Positions 11,511 through 22,957 are shown, counted from the first letter of the stretch. The stretch: 64,000 nt of DNA from Symbiodinium natans (GCA_905221605.1 CAJNDS010002334.1:421373-485372), one strand, 5' to 3'. The notes: generated by a model not told the origin, from the letters alone. A program made the numbers and translations.

Positions 11511-12682
11511 AGAGAATAATGCTACCCCAAAAAGCGAGAGCTTAACAGTCAGTACTGAAGAGGGTTTGGGATGTGATAGAATCGTGGGGGGTCGGGGGGA
11601 GGATTCAGGCACTTCGGAGTTCGTTGTGTGTGCTTGGGAGATCTTGGGAAAGGTAGGATGGTGGAGTGGGGAGGCTTTGTAAATTCGGAAGGATGGCAGG
11701 CCTTGAGGTGGGGAATGAGGTCAGAGGGACGAGTCCGCTGGTGGAGTTTCGGAGCATTTCGGAGCATGTCGGAGCTATGGTCCCGGGCTTCAAAGGGACA
11801 AGGCGAAGGCGGACGATAAGTAACAGATGTGTCGAGCCCATTGCAGGCACTAGCAGTGATGATGGTTGGGGTCCAGTTGTCATGGGGGGTTGGGGGTGTC
11901 TGAGGTGGGGCTCGCCGGGGTGGTCTAAACCGACCTTCAGTGCATGCCCGAAGCATTCGGACAGTTCGTGAGTACTCCAAAGGCTTAAAGGCCTAAACCC
12001 GAAGCATCTACACAGGGTGTAGAGCAAGTTGACAGTCCTTAGCCCGAAGGAGTCAAATGGCCTGATTGGCTCGGTGGAGTGAGCCTTGATCGGGGCCTGA
12101 TCGGAGTGTCGTGTTGAGGCATGTCACAGATGGCGATCTTGTGGCTCTAGGACCTAGGCTTCCTATGCAGATGGTGGGATCTATCGGGTTCGCCTTAGGG
12201 CTCGCAAAGCAGACGCCATCGACATGTACATGTCGTTTAGACACGTTGGCACCCGTGATGTCGGAATCAAGAGAGCGCAATCACCGGGGTGCGATTGCGC
12301 TGTACAGACTTTTGGGACAATCAAAGAGCTGTCCCATGCTGTCCCAGTCTGCCCCATGTTTCGAGATGAGGGGTCACCGCAAGAATGGCGAAACAAGACC
12401 GCAGCCTGCATCAAATCAAGTGAGCCCTCGCTCAATGGTAGCCTCCCCTCCTAGCCCCTGGTACCATTTCGAAGCTCCTGAACCTGAAGCTCTTTGCTAA
12501 ACCAGCCTGAGATCGATGCCATGTTTAGCGTTCTTTGCTTTTTCCTGCTCCCCGTCCTGTCCTCTGCATGGTCTCGGGATCCGCATTTGTGGGATCTTCT
12601 AAAGTATGGGGAAATGGGACTCTTGCCGAACTGCGGCAGCTGCCTGGCCGTTCTTCGGAGGGCGTTGCAAACATGCCTCTGA

Positions 12683-12943
12683 TGTGCTGAACCGCATCTT
12701 GAGGTCCAAAAAGAGCTGCAGTTTGCAGCCCATTTGTGCGAATCGGCTGGTCTCGAGGTCTCGGACCAGGATTCTGTGCTTGATCTGTTGAGCTGGCTGC
12801 AGTTTCAGTTGATGGCAGCAAAGCAGAATTCCTTATCCAGTCAGACCTGCGAGGACGTGGCGGTGAAAACCACGCTGGCAAGAATGAAGAAGGTGCAGAG
12901 TAGCCTGGGAAAATCTGGCATAGTAACGTTCAGCCTGGCATGA
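12683..12943 (+). CDS. Probable exon of an unrecognised protein
   Basis: The frame is open from just after a TGA at 12680 to a TGA at 12941. It includes EVQKELQFAAHLCESAGLEV and DSVLDLLSWLQFQLMAAKQN, followed by EDVAVKTTLARMKK. The even amphipathic, Leu/Gln-rich pattern looks like real helical coding sequence rather than a chance frame. No domain is recognised. A start is not obvious, so it is probably an internal or last exon with an acceptor such as TTTGCAG at about 12727. The gene's other exons were not found. Confidence 0.4.
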   Translation, partial: CAEPHLEVQKELQFAAHLCESAGLEVSDQDSVLDLLSWLQFQLMAAKQNSLSSQTCEDVAVKTTLARMKKVQSSLGKSGIVTFSLA

Positions 12944-14660
12944 TGAGCGCCCCTTTGTGCCAAAGGACGCAGATACATGGATGACAATTGGTTGCAGGGC
13001 CCTTGTTGTGGAGTTGCTTTGCGTCGTGAGCCCATGATTCATCTGCAACTGGCAACTGAACCAGAGGTCACCACTTCATCCCCTGCTCAGAGCTCTTCTT
13101 CCCTATCTTTGCTGCTGCTGCACCCCTTACTGGCCCGCCGCAGCACCGAATGCCGCTGTCTGGCTGACAGGGTATATCCATTGGCAGGTAAAGGCTTCCT
13201 TCCAGTGCCTGGACTGGTGAATGCAAGGCATTCGCTCCAGTGCCCAGTAGCCAGGGACATGGATGTTTATACAAAAGTGTGGAGTGTTTGTTGCAGACTT
13301 AGCAAAGAAGATCCCTGGCTGGGTTTGTGGAATGGGGTATATTCCAGATGGGGCAGTCGCGAGAGCTGCAAAGTCAGCGGGGAGCTGAGCCAGAACCAGA
13401 AGCAAAACGTGCTGGTGCTCTTTCAGCATTTCAGCATGTCGGCATGTGACGAGTGAGCTCTTCGTCAGTCGCGCGTAAGCCAGCCCTGTGATGCAAGCAC
13501 GGCAGTGGATGTGGACGATAGAGATGCGGTGGACACAGACTGAGTCATCTGCAGTGCAACAACCCCCTTCAAGACAAGCAAGTTTATTGCTTACTTGGGG
13601 GCCAATCCTGTTGCTTCGTGTCATTGCATCGTGCAACACGTGCCCTCGCCCCCGAAAGAGCCAAACAACCTCATTGCTTGCATCGCTCTCGCGCATCTTA
13701 GACTGTAACAACATCGGCGAACTCTGGAGTGGTAGTAGGGTCGCCAAATCATTCTCCCCGTAGCCAAGAATCTTTGCTGCGGGTGCGATTGTCAAGCTCG
13801 AGCGTTTGACCGATGTTCTTGCGCTGGGTCAAACGTTTTTGGGGATCGGAGGGCGCATTGACACTTGCTGATCCTGGGGGTTGGATTGGGGGTTGGATTC
13901 GGGGGTTTCCCTGGGCCGCTTTTGGGCCTCTTGGGCTCCTGGCTTCGTCCTATCGTGGGGCGATCTTCTGGGTCAAGTTCCCGGCCCATTCGCACCCACT
14001 TTATACATGCAAAAGAGCATCTGTCTTTCCGAACACCAGCATGCCGCAAAGGAGCTTGAACCTCCGAAATCCTCAAGTTTCCGGACTGAAAAGCCCTCGT
14101 CTCCGCCTCAGCTCATGGCTGACAGGTGAAGATGTAGACAAAGCCGCGCCCATGTTCTCATAGGCGTCAATTCTTGGAATCTTCCCACAAGCCTAGTACT
14201 CGCTCATATATGACCTGCAGCATTTTGCGTGCAAAAATAGGTCTCATGCAAAGCTGAGACAATTAGATAGGTATCCGGACACCCTCGGTATCCGCCCTCC
14301 ACATGTGCGCCAAAGCGCGGCGTGGTGTTGTGGCGGCTCTGGCCGTGTGCGTGGCGCTGGCAGGGCGTTGCTTCTCTTGGTTTCGTGGCTGCGAGTTTCT
14401 TTGTTTCTTTTGTGCCCTGCCAAGCCGCCTTGCCCCATTCCTACCCGCCCGAAGTTGCCATGCAGCTTCGGCTTTCGCCTTCCCTTGAACATCTTGAACC
14501 CTTAAAGCTCTGAAATCTCAGCCCAAGGCCCGTCACCGCTGAGGAGCTGCCGCCGGTACCTGCCCCTGCTAAGCCAAAGGTGCTTGCCAAACCTAGTCGA
14601 AACGGATGGTCATCGAGCAATGGCGTGGACGAGCCGGCCCATCGGAAGAAATCCGTGCAG
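12944..14660. other. No supported gene
   Basis: Overlapping frames on both strands at 12977-14160 and 14244-14513 show no family signature. A GGGGGTTGGATT duplication lies near 13878-13900. Nothing else is clear. Confidence 0.4.
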
Positions 14661-14668
14661 GCTCATGG

Positions 14669-15130
14669 TCACCATGGTCCAATATGTCCTTGCGGATCCT
14701 GGCGCCCATAGTTTTGGATGTGCTGCGAGCCCTTGCGACACAGGTAGGCGATCTGGTTCCTGGCTTTGTGAGGCACGGGAGGGGGCCAGCTCCAGTCGCG
14801 TGGATCTTGGATGGCTACTTTGTAATCTGCTAGGGATGTCTGGCGGAGCTTCGTTTTCGTCGACATCGGCACGGAGCGGAGCACCCCTCAGACATTTCTG
14901 GAGAATGCGCTTCCTTGTGTTAATCTCATCCGCAAGCTGTCTCTGGCTGCTGGTGGAGCTCCACACATCCCTGTACCCTCTTTGCCAGGGATGCGCGGCT
15001 CGAGTTGAGCGAGATTGAGGATGGCTTTCCTGGAAGGTCTCTCAAGGTGCCAGTACAGACAGTACAGCGTCTTTGCCCAGTTGTGCCATCTCAGCTTGCC
15101 TTCCCTGAGGCGATATTCATAAAGCAGCAT
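14669..15130 (-). CDS. Ambiguous reverse-strand coding candidate
   Basis: On the reverse strand two adjacent frames read like protein: YEYRLREGKLRWHNWAKTLY (about 15000-15127), then SLADYKVAIQDPRDWSWPPP (about 14750-14830). The high tryptophan content is unusual for chance frames. The forward strand is also open over 15005-15385, so the strand is not settled. No family is recognised, and all other probable genes in the window are on the + strand, which argues against it. Confidence 0.22.
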
Positions 15131-15447
15131 GCGGTGCGAGCCCGCGTTCTTGAGGCCGGGGTGAGTCGAGGCATCCGGAAGTCTGCAAGAGACCCAAAAG
15201 TTTTCTTTTTCCGGGGAAGGTTGGAGACAACGGTGCCATCTTCCTCACGCAACGCTCGGGGGATCTCGCCCGACCTCCCCGCCTTCAAAAGAAGGAGACC
15301 GTCAGGTAACGTCAGTCCACCACGAAACCCCAATGTAGAACGACAGGACGGTTTTGACAAACCTGTGTATACCAATCGAAGTTGAGCGGTGCGAGGCGCA
15401 GGTCAAAGCATGTGCCTGCCAGTTAGGACGAGAACCGGGATCCGAAG

Positions 15448-15820
15448 ATGCTGGATGGATTGCCGAAGGGTATTACATTCGATGGTCAAGTCGGAGATTT
15501 CCTTCCAACAGGTGGGCACCATTCAGGGGTACTGTATAACATTGACAAATGCTTCGCAAGAGGAGTCTTTGTCCACGTCTTCAGACACCCGAACGAGAAG
15601 CCGCTGTTGGGCTTTCTCCCCCGGTTCCTGTTTGCGCCAGGACTCTCTGTCAGCTGTGTTTCATGGCTGTTGAGCATGCGGAGCCCGACACCCAAAGCTA
15701 GACGAAGCTTCGCGAATCCTTGAACTTTGCATTACAGCATTGCCAGGATTTGAGCGCATCGCCATGCGGGGTCTGAGAATCCAGGTCCAGAAGAAGGGCC
15801 ACGAACTTATCACTGCATAG
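15448..15820 (+). CDS. 3' end of an unknown gene, two exons
   Basis: Exon 1, from about 15448 to 15650, includes LPKGITFDGQVGDFLPTGG, VLYNIDKCFARGVFVHVF and LLGFLPRFLFAPGL, a convincing mixture of hydrophobic and polar segments. After a TTACAG acceptor a second exon, 15737-15820, reads ALPGFERIAMRGLRIQVQKK and ends at TAG. The two are in different frames, as expected across an intron. I do not recognise the family. The gene ends about 270 bases before the RlmN ATG. Confidence 0.5.
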
Positions 15821-16092
15821 GTGCGGACAGGCAGTTTGGCTGCTGGGTCTAACGCTGTTTTTTTTTTTACACACATCAATGGTGCGCCTTGCAATTCTGC
15901 TGCGCTAAGGCTTCGACCCCCAGAAAGGTTTGCTTCTGACTATGCAGACCTAAGTCGAAAAAAAACAGCGTTTATGGAGTCCGGAGTCCACGCGTGGAAG
16001 AAGCAGAGACCTAGCCTGTGTGTTCAGCCGGATTCGCAGATTCCCCCCCCCCCATCCCACACAAGAAATCACATGAAGACCCCTGCGGTCCC

Positions 16093-17487
16093 ATGGATTC
16101 ATTAGCTTTCCGTCTTCCGGTTCCAGCTTCTGAAGAGTTCAGGACACGTCTCAGAGCAACTGGCAAGCAGACCAGCAGCACTCAAAAAACGATCTATTCC
16201 CCATGTACGTGCTCGGCCAAACTAAGTCTCTCCCATGCCAATGGCCCATACCTCACTGTTTCATTTTGGCAAGTGCCAATGCGTGCCAGCTTGGGCGTTT
16301 CCCGGGCTGTTCGCCAGAAGTTGCGGAGCAAGCGAAGCTTCGAGTCAATTGCGGGAAGCGTGCTGGACAGAAAATGCTTGGAACGCGCGCCTGCAGCTGG
16401 ATGCAAAAGAAGCATCTGGAACCATTTAGTAAGGCACGCGGAGTTTTATTCTCGAAACCAAGACTCCTGGAATCTGGCGTTGGATCTGGGACCAGCATCC
16501 GACGTGCTAGAGGCAACACGACACACCGGCTGTGGACTCGCAAGCCGAGTGCTTCGTTGCGACGGCAGCGTAAGTTCAGGTGGCGGAAAGATGCTGATTT
16601 CTTTGCCGAGTGGAATGCAAATCGAAACGGCGATAATTGTTTCAAAGACGAGGCCAGGGCATCAGCTCCAGGCCACAATCTGTGCCTCCTCGCAAGGGGG
16701 TTGCTCCATGGCATGTCGCTTCTGTGACACCGGCTTGATGGGTGGCTCTCGTGGCATCAACCTGCCGGAGTGGGCGATCTTGGAGCAGGTGCTGCATGCG
16801 GAGGCGTGGTTGCTGCGGGAAGGAGTCCAGAAGGTAAGCAACGTCGTCTTTATGGGCATGGGCGAGCCCCTCTTGAACTACTCAAACGTGCTCGAAGCAG
16901 CCAGGATGCTCCACGTGTCAGGCCATAAGGTGACACTCTCCACAGTGGGAGTTGCGCCTCAGATTAGGAAGCTGGCCGGAGAGGCTCCGCCAGGGCTCAA
17001 CCTCGCCCTGTCCCTTCACGCGCCCACACAAGAGCTCCGAGAAGAGTTGCTCCCAGTGGCCTCCAAATCCTGGAAACTGGCGGAGGTCTTTTCCGCAGTT
17101 CGGCAATTTGAAGAAGCCACCGGCACTGGAGTTCTGATCGAGTACATTTTGATTCGGAACAAGAACGATGGGGAGGAACAGGCCATTGCACTGGCCAAGG
17201 TTGTCGCTGAGGAGAGACTTCGGTGCGCAGGCATCAACCTCATTCCGTACAATCCCACCAGTGCCGGTGCTTCGCACGGCTACGAGCCGCCCTCCGATTT
17301 CATCTGCAAGCGATTTCGTGAGAAGCTGCGCGGCTTGGGAGCCCCGAACGTTACGATCCGCTTTTCCACGAAGCTCGGCCGCTCCTGGTCGGCGGCCTGC
17401 GGTCAGCTTGGGTTGGCGAGTGCCAGACACACAGTGCCACAATTGCAGGCATCAAAACGCCGCAAGAAATCTTCTGGGTGTCTGTGA
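16093..17487 (+). CDS. rlmN: RlmN/Cfr-family radical SAM RNA methyltransferase
   Basis: An uninterrupted frame of 464 residues from ATG 16093. RlmN enzymes methylate C2 of adenine in 23S rRNA and some tRNAs using two SAM molecules and a [4Fe-4S] cluster. Key parts are present: the cluster motif CxxxCxxC at residues 204, 208 and 211; a cysteine at 197, seven before the cluster, as in E. coli RlmN Cys118; MGMGEPLLN (SAM binding); LSTVGV; NLALSLHAP; EYILI; NLIPYNP; and the C-terminal AACGQLG with the second catalytic cysteine at 436. About 196 residues precede the first of these, longer than in bacteria (about 117), so an organelle-targeting extension is possible. The frame stays open upstream to about 16018, so the start is uncertain. 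Lack of introns contrasts with its neighbours and may reflect bacterial or plastid origin, or retroposition. Confidence 0.92.
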   Translation: MDSLAFRLPVPASEEFRTRLRATGKQTSSTQKTIYSPCTCSAKLSLSHANGPYLTVSFWQVPMRASLGVSRAVRQKLRSKRSFESIAGSVLDRKCLERAPAAGCKRSIWNHLVRHAEFYSRNQDSWNLALDLGPASDVLEATRHTGCGLASRVLRCDGSVSSGGGKMLISLPSGMQIETAIIVSKTRPGHQLQATICASSQGGCSMACRFCDTGLMGGSRGINLPEWAILEQVLHAEAWLLREGVQKVSNVVFMGMGEPLLNYSNVLEAARMLHVSGHKVTLSTVGVAPQIRKLAGEAPPGLNLALSLHAPTQELREELLPVASKSWKLAEVFSAVRQFEEATGTGVLIEYILIRNKNDGEEQAIALAKVVAEERLRCAGINLIPYNPTSAGASHGYEPPSDFICKRFREKLRGLGAPNVTIRFSTKLGRSWSAACGQLGLASARHTVPQLQASKRRKKSSGCL

Positions 17488-17523
17488 ACAAGAACATCCC
17501 ATCTTTCAGTAACACCTTTCCAG

Positions 17524-17569
17524 GGTCGAGAGGGGTTCTGCTTCGGTCGAGAGGGGTTCTGCTTCGGTC
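17524..17569. repeat. 21-base perfect tandem duplication
   Basis: GGTCGAGAGGGGTTCTGCTTC occurs twice in a row, followed by GGTC of a third copy, just downstream of the rlmN stop. Confidence 0.9.
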
Positions 17570-18634
17570 TTGGTTCGGACAGCTAGTCCGCCGTAGCGGC
17601 ATTCGCCTGGCATGGTGGTTTCTAGTACCACGTTCTTCGATAAATGGAGGGATGGAGGGTGCCCAGCTCACAGACAGGAGAGTCTGAGTTCAACATGCAA
17701 GAGCAACATCTTGTTCAAGCAGCTCACAACGCTTCGGGCTCCAGAATCGAAATGTTTCATCAGCAAGCATGAGATGCACACAGCAGGCTAGCAACACAAT
17801 ACAAGCAATGCATCATCTTTCCTGCATCTGGCATCGTGTCCGTTGCACCCTTTTCAACCACGTCGCTTCTTGTTGTCATCATGGTCCTGATTCAGCTTGC
17901 TGCCCGAGCCGGCACTATCCAGCGGCCGGGCTTTGTAGTGACGACACTGTGAGTTTTAGCAGTGAATCGCAAACCGCGTGCACGCACTGGGGGAATGTGG
18001 GTGTAGGAGCAGAAAAGCTGGGAGTAATGGCTGTGCACTCATACTGTAACGGTGGCGATGTTGGTGCTCGTTGGGCTCCCGTGTCAGAGACGCCTAGTCC
18101 GAACCAACAGCCAGCATGTAAGGGTTTAGGGTTAGGGGCCGGACGTGAGGAAATCACTTTTGGGAGTTTTTCAGGCCCACAGAGCTCAAAGTTGTGATTC
18201 CCCGCAGAGGGGTTGGGGGAGGGGCGAGGGACCCGATGCGGGGGATCATGTTTTAGAGCCGTTTAAGCCGAAATGGTGATCCCTGCGCGGGGAGGCTGAG
18301 GGCGAGGCGCCGTAGGAAGGAATGAAAGCCCAATACCCCACGAAGGTTTTACGCGCGGAGCAACCGATTTTTGCGTTTTTGCTGTGTCTATTTCTAGTAT
18401 GATGACAATGAGCCCCAGTACTTTTTTCAAGTTGCTCTCATACCGTCTCATGCCAAATATGCTTCGTCTCAAGTTGAGGTCAGGTGATATAGCGTTGCTG
18501 GCATACACGAATTTGTGACTCAACGTTTGAGTGTGGAACTTCATGTTGCGTCACAGCGGAGACTGAGGCTTCTGGACACGCGCCCACTACTGAAAGGGAG
18601 TGCGAAAGGAGCTCCCTTTCTTATGCGTGCGCAA

Positions 18635-18667
<33 letters not shown>

Positions 18668-18815
18668 GGTGTGTGTGTGTGTGTGTGTGTGCCTGCCTGC
18701 CTGCCTGCCTCCTGCCTGCCTGTCTGCCTGCCTGCCTGTCTGTCTGTCTGTCTGTCTGTTGCCCTGTAGAGGCCACGGCGCATTTCGGATTTTCAGACAG
18801 CTGCAATTTTGACAG
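17570..18815. other. Intergenic, no supported gene
   Basis: Holds TTTAGGG-like words near 18123 and a microsatellite cluster at 18630-18765. No family motif is seen on either strand. Confidence 0.45.
18630..18765. repeat. Compound microsatellite (GT)n-(GC)-(GT)n-(GCCT)n-(GTCT)n
   Basis: Consecutive GT, GC, GT, CCTG and CTGT runs. Cys/Val-rich or Thr/His-rich frames across it are artefacts. Confidence 0.95.
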
Positions 18816-19919
18816 GACCGGGGGTGGTAAATCTCTGCATCGTCCATCCGATTGATGGTGTGTCCTTCAGCAGCTTGGCTTTAATTTGCCAGTACTTGCC
18901 ATCACCTGTCACGGTGGCTCGCAGTGTGCAGAATGGTGTGCCTAAAGGTGTGAATGAAAATGCGGACCCAGATGTGCGAACAGATCATCTGGCAGCCATC
19001 TCTCGACTGCATCCCCCAGGTGCGAAAGAGCCGAAAGCGACACAGAGTGGGGCTCAGGGCTAAAAAGTGGTTAGGGCAGGGGCCAAAAAAATAGTGTGAA
19101 TGTCGCCGAGGTGCCGGCCCGCAGTCCTTGCTCTTTCGCAAATCCTTGTCCTTGCCATGTGCTTCCGGCAGCTTCAGCATGGGTACCTGGCAAGGGATCT
19201 ACCTCATCGACCTGCGGAGCGGGGGCGGGGATCCTGTGGAGATCGAGGTGACCTATCGGCCGTCTGCGCGGCGGGAGGAGTTTTCTGTCATGGCGGCCGC
19301 AAGGAATGCGACGCAGCTAGAAACAGAGATTACAAAGCGCTTGCCGGCAGAGGCTGGTGCTGTATTGGTCCACGAGAAGCATACCAGCGCCAGCCTGTCT
19401 GTCGGGTCAGGCAGTATCGAGCCTGTGATGAATCAGGTCATTCCGGAAAAGTGGCATTATGAGTTCTTTGCTCACACTTTGGAGGGCCCGGATGACATGA
19501 CCGGACACTTGAAGTGCTCTCTCCTCGGCTGTTCTGCGACGGTCCCTGTGCTGGAGGGCTTGCCCTTGGCTCCAGTGCGGCTGAACGAGCACCGTGATGC
19601 GGGAGGCTATGGTGTTGGGCACCAGCGGAGGATCTCCTTGGATCACCTTCGAGCAGCAGGCGCGTCTTTTGATCTTCAGGTCTCGGGCACAACAGAGATT
19701 GGCAACGAGCTGGCGAAGCGCGGAGGGGAGTTGGTGAGTGTCCTGGCCTTGGATGGCCAGGGGGGACTTTTGATGGGCTCGCGCGAGGCAGTAGAGGGCT
19801 TCCAGGTGCCAAATGAGGCGGTCCTGGCACGAAGCTTGGACTGGCCTGCGCTTGCTGCCAAAGGAATGCAGCTGTGGTGGCTGGGAGGGCCTGCAACGCT
19901 TAGGGCAACACCGTTGTGA
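18816..19919 (+). CDS. Tandem YjbQ-type (UPF0047) domain protein, at least three exons
   Basis: YjbQ proteins are small conserved proteins reported to have weak thiamin-phosphate synthase activity. Exon pieces of a first domain are GVVNLCIVHPI (18816-18855) and VNENADPDVRTDHLAAISRL (18948-19019); the GTWQGIYL signature then opens the last exon at 19178. This exon runs on into a second domain: EFSVMAAARNATQLETEI, VHEKHTSASLSV, EGPDDMTGHLKCSLLGCSAT and a NEHRDAGGYG ending. The middle of domain 1 (the DDM..H..K segment) is not found. In domain 2 the usual LGTWQGIYL before NEHRD is replaced by LAPVRL. The second domain keeps the histidines of HTSAS and DDMTGH. A further ~90 residues follow to the stop at 19919 with no recognised fold. 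The N-terminal start is not identified. Confidence 0.8.
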
Positions 19920-20780
19920 AAAGGCCCCCGAGTTCTCGTGGAACTGCAATGCGTTGTTAGGTGAGAGCCAGGGAGTTGGCACAGACTGGCAGTCCAGAAT
20001 TGCGAAGCGCCTCATAGCATATACACGCTTATGTAGGCTTATCTGCCCTTCCAGGCAAAGCCACACCGCTTCATGGAAAGAGCTGTGCAGCTCGGGGTTT
20101 CGCGAATTCCCAATGAGCCCCTACCAAGTGCGATCGCTCTGTGCCATCCGCATCGGCCGAATCTCTCTATCATGGTCGGGAAGACGCCCGGTCTTCTCGT
20201 TAACTCCGTCAACTGTTGGTTTTGCTTGAGTGCAAAGTGGCAGCGCATCTGCCACATGGCACGAGCCGGAGCTCTGAAGTGACTTGTCGCCCAACCTGGA
20301 CAATCTCGAAATCTATCATCGAAGGAGCTCTGCACCACTTCTGGCACACATGCACATGCTCCAGTGTGCTCCAGCATGCTCCAGCCAAGCAACCAATTTC
20401 TTCACTTCACATCACCGTCACGTCACTTCCCATTGGCTGAAAGGTCCAACAGAAAATGTCTGTAGTGGCAAACTCTTGGTCTTTTTGCAACAGTCACTGA
20501 GCATGTGTGAAGGTCCGCTGACCGGGCACTAGGCACTGGTAACCTTCAAAAGGTGGAAGGCCCCGTTCCCGGACATTCCTGCACAATTCAGCGAGGGATT
20601 GGAGAAAGTCTTGTCCTGTCCTTCCTTGTCGACGATTGATTTGGCCAAGAAGTTCTTGCAATGTGAGGCACTGACTGGGCAACTACAAGACCATGCAGCT
20701 CAGTTGTCTGGTTTCTCCGCAGTTGATGCTGGCTCATTTATGTAGGAATATTGGGCTGGCGGGTTTAATCACTTGTCTTG

Positions 20781-20786
20781 GCAGCT
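20781..20786 (+). promoter_or_regulatory. Putative (trans-)splice acceptor before the MFS ATG
   Basis: CACTTGTCTTGGCAG ends two bases before the ATG at 20787, the same arrangement as at the HMG gene. It may receive a spliced leader or end a 5'-UTR intron. Confidence 0.35.
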
Positions 20787-22560
20787 ATGGCGTCGGGAAG
20801 CAGCCCTTCTGCTGGCAAAAGCCGCAATGACACGATCGACAACCAGTACTTCCTGCTAGTCCTCAAAGCTACATCAGCTGCAATATCCTCCGCTGGCATT
20901 GCAACTTTGCAAGCGCGACAGCTCCTCATCACGCAAACAGCGGGCCCGCTGGGGGAAGATGCCGTTGTGCAGGCAACAAGCGGCCTTGCAACTGCCTATT
21001 CTCTTGGCAGCGTTGTAGAGTTTTTCTTGAGCCCTCTGTTTGGCAAGCTGTCTGACCGCTTTGGCCGAAAGCCCATCATGCTGTTCTTCATGATCGGGCC
21101 AGCAATCATGCGTACACTTTGTGCGCTGGTGGAACAGCCTATGGCCAGAATACGACTTCTGCCACTTCTCTCAAGTCAGTTCGGAAGTCTGTTGTTTTGG
21201 GTTTTGAGTCGTGGATCGACCCTGCATGTCTTTGTACAGTGCAAAGGTGGCTGGATTTCGGGTCAGCGCGGGCCATTGGCGGCTTAGCTCAAGAGATTGC
21301 TTCTAGTTTGTTCTCTTCAACGTGCCAATGTGGCGGTGATGTATGCAGGTTTATGCAGGTGCCTGAGAGCAGACGTGAGTTTCTGTAGTTGAAGTCGGGG
21401 AAGGGAGCTGAGGAATCCAGCCGTTTATGGGCATGTGCGGAACGATGATAACGGACGCCTTCACGGTCGATGCACAGCCTGCAGCACGAGCTCAACTGGG
21501 TGCATCTCAGGCCAGGGCAGCTGATCAGAGGGTCCTTCGAGCTCCTTGTTTTTTTGCATCTGCTTCCCGCCTCCTCAGGCATTTGGTGGCATCATCGGCA
21601 ACTATCTGTCTGGGTGGTGGAATGCAAATGTAGGTCCCCGCTCAACTTATCTGGTGTCAGCAGCCGTGCCTTTGCTCGCTTTCGGCTTTGTTTCGGCGTG
21701 TCTGCCCGAAACGAACCGGGACATCAAGGATGGCAAGGCTTCGGGAGAGGGACCCTCTTCCCCTACCTCCCCGAAGGCTCCTCTTGCCAGAACTGGAAAG
21801 AAGAGCCCGTACGCCACGCTGCTGCTTGATCCGGAGTGCTGTCTCTTGGCCGGTGCGCTCGGGTTTTACGAGTTCCTGAACTACGCACCGATGAACTCCG
21901 TCGCCATGAATTTCATGAAGATGCGCCTCAACTGGGGCCCACTGGAAGCTGGGCGCTTTGCGTCTGGACATGCGTTGGCAGGCTTCTGCGGCTCCATGCT
22001 GGCCGGGAAGCTGATTCAGTTTTTCGGGAAGAAGCTGTACGTCAGCGTTACAAACCTCTTGACCAGTGTAGCCTACGCCACGTGGGCTCTGTCCACGAGT
22101 GGCCCCAGCATGATCGCGTGCCTGGTGCCCCTTGCCTTTGGGACAGGCCCGCGGAGTCACAAAAAGCTGCTTTGTCTTCACGCTCCCTTCAGTTGAGTTT
22201 AGGGTGTTGTTGCCACTCCTGGTCAGGTGGAAACACCGTCTTACTCACGCGCTTCGTGGAGCGTGCAGTGCAGCTGGGCCTATCTCGTGGTGAGGCGCCC
22301 GTCCTTGGTTGTGCAGTCAGCCACCAGTAGGTCTGCTTCTCTAGATACTCGCGAGGCCATGGGCGTGATGTCGGCCGTCGGTGCGATTGGTAGAATGTTC
22401 GCGCCGCAGCTCTTCACCCGCCTGTGGCTCCGTGCTGTTGCCCAGAAGGGCCAGCCTCGGGCGCTGCCCCTCGGCGCGCCCTTTCTCTCCGTGGCCCTGA
22501 TTGCCTTGATCCAGGCCTGCCAGACTCTGCCAGACTCCGCCACTTTGCTTTTACCTGCGT
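20787..22560 (+). CDS. Major facilitator superfamily transporter
   Basis: A multi-pass membrane transporter. Exon 1, from ATG 20787 to about 21140, carries helices 1-3 and the MFS motif A GKLSDRFGRKP between helices 2 and 3, as in drug/H+ antiporter and TetA-like members. A short exon near 21430-21510 reads GTMITDAFTVDA and ends ASQ. Joining at AG|GC to 21579 gives AFGGIIGNYLSGWW, then TM segments, a polar central loop (KDGKASGEGPSSPTSPKAP, about 21728-21790) and helices 7-10 until about 22150. The last recognised exon, from 22355, starts AMGVMSAVGAIGRMFAPQLF and continues through a final helix to about 22560. Exons between 21140 and 21430 and between 22150 and 22355 are probably missing from this reading. 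Substrate is unknown. The VWA8-like gene starts about 400 bases downstream. Confidence 0.85.
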
Positions 22561-22957
22561 TTTACTCGCTGTCAGCACCCGCGCATGCCAGGAGCTGCTC
22601 TATCGAGCTTCGTTGATGGCCAGGCCGACATGATGGCCGGAAGACCTAAAACCAAAAATTGCCAATTATTTGACTTGAGTTCTCACCGTGAATGGCGCCT
22701 ATGCGACATGACAGTTTTGACGAAGAAACACTGCTCGCAAGAGGGACGCATCTCGAGAGAGTGTAGCCCAATGTCCTTCAACTTCAAAGCTACACCTTGG
22801 TGCGTGTCTGGTTCACTCTCAGAATGGACGCTGCAAAGGCAGGCAGGCGGCTTTGGAGCGCAGCACCCTAGAACAGGGTAGTAGCAGGGTGCAATGCAGC
22901 GTAGTCACTCGAACAGACCTGCGTTGGTAAACAGACGTTTCACACACTTAATGGATC

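Larger units (their letters stand above)
10489..12682. other. Intergenic; repeats only
   Basis: Contains introner-like copy C, a GGGA run (about 11205-11232), a GGAA run near 11325-11340 and a long GAA run. Open frames across 11549-12500 overlap on both strands and show no recognised motif. Confidence 0.5.

Noticed and set aside
19407-20066. 219-residue reverse frame
   Set aside because: It lies opposite the YjbQ coding exon, which has family motifs; the reverse frame has none.
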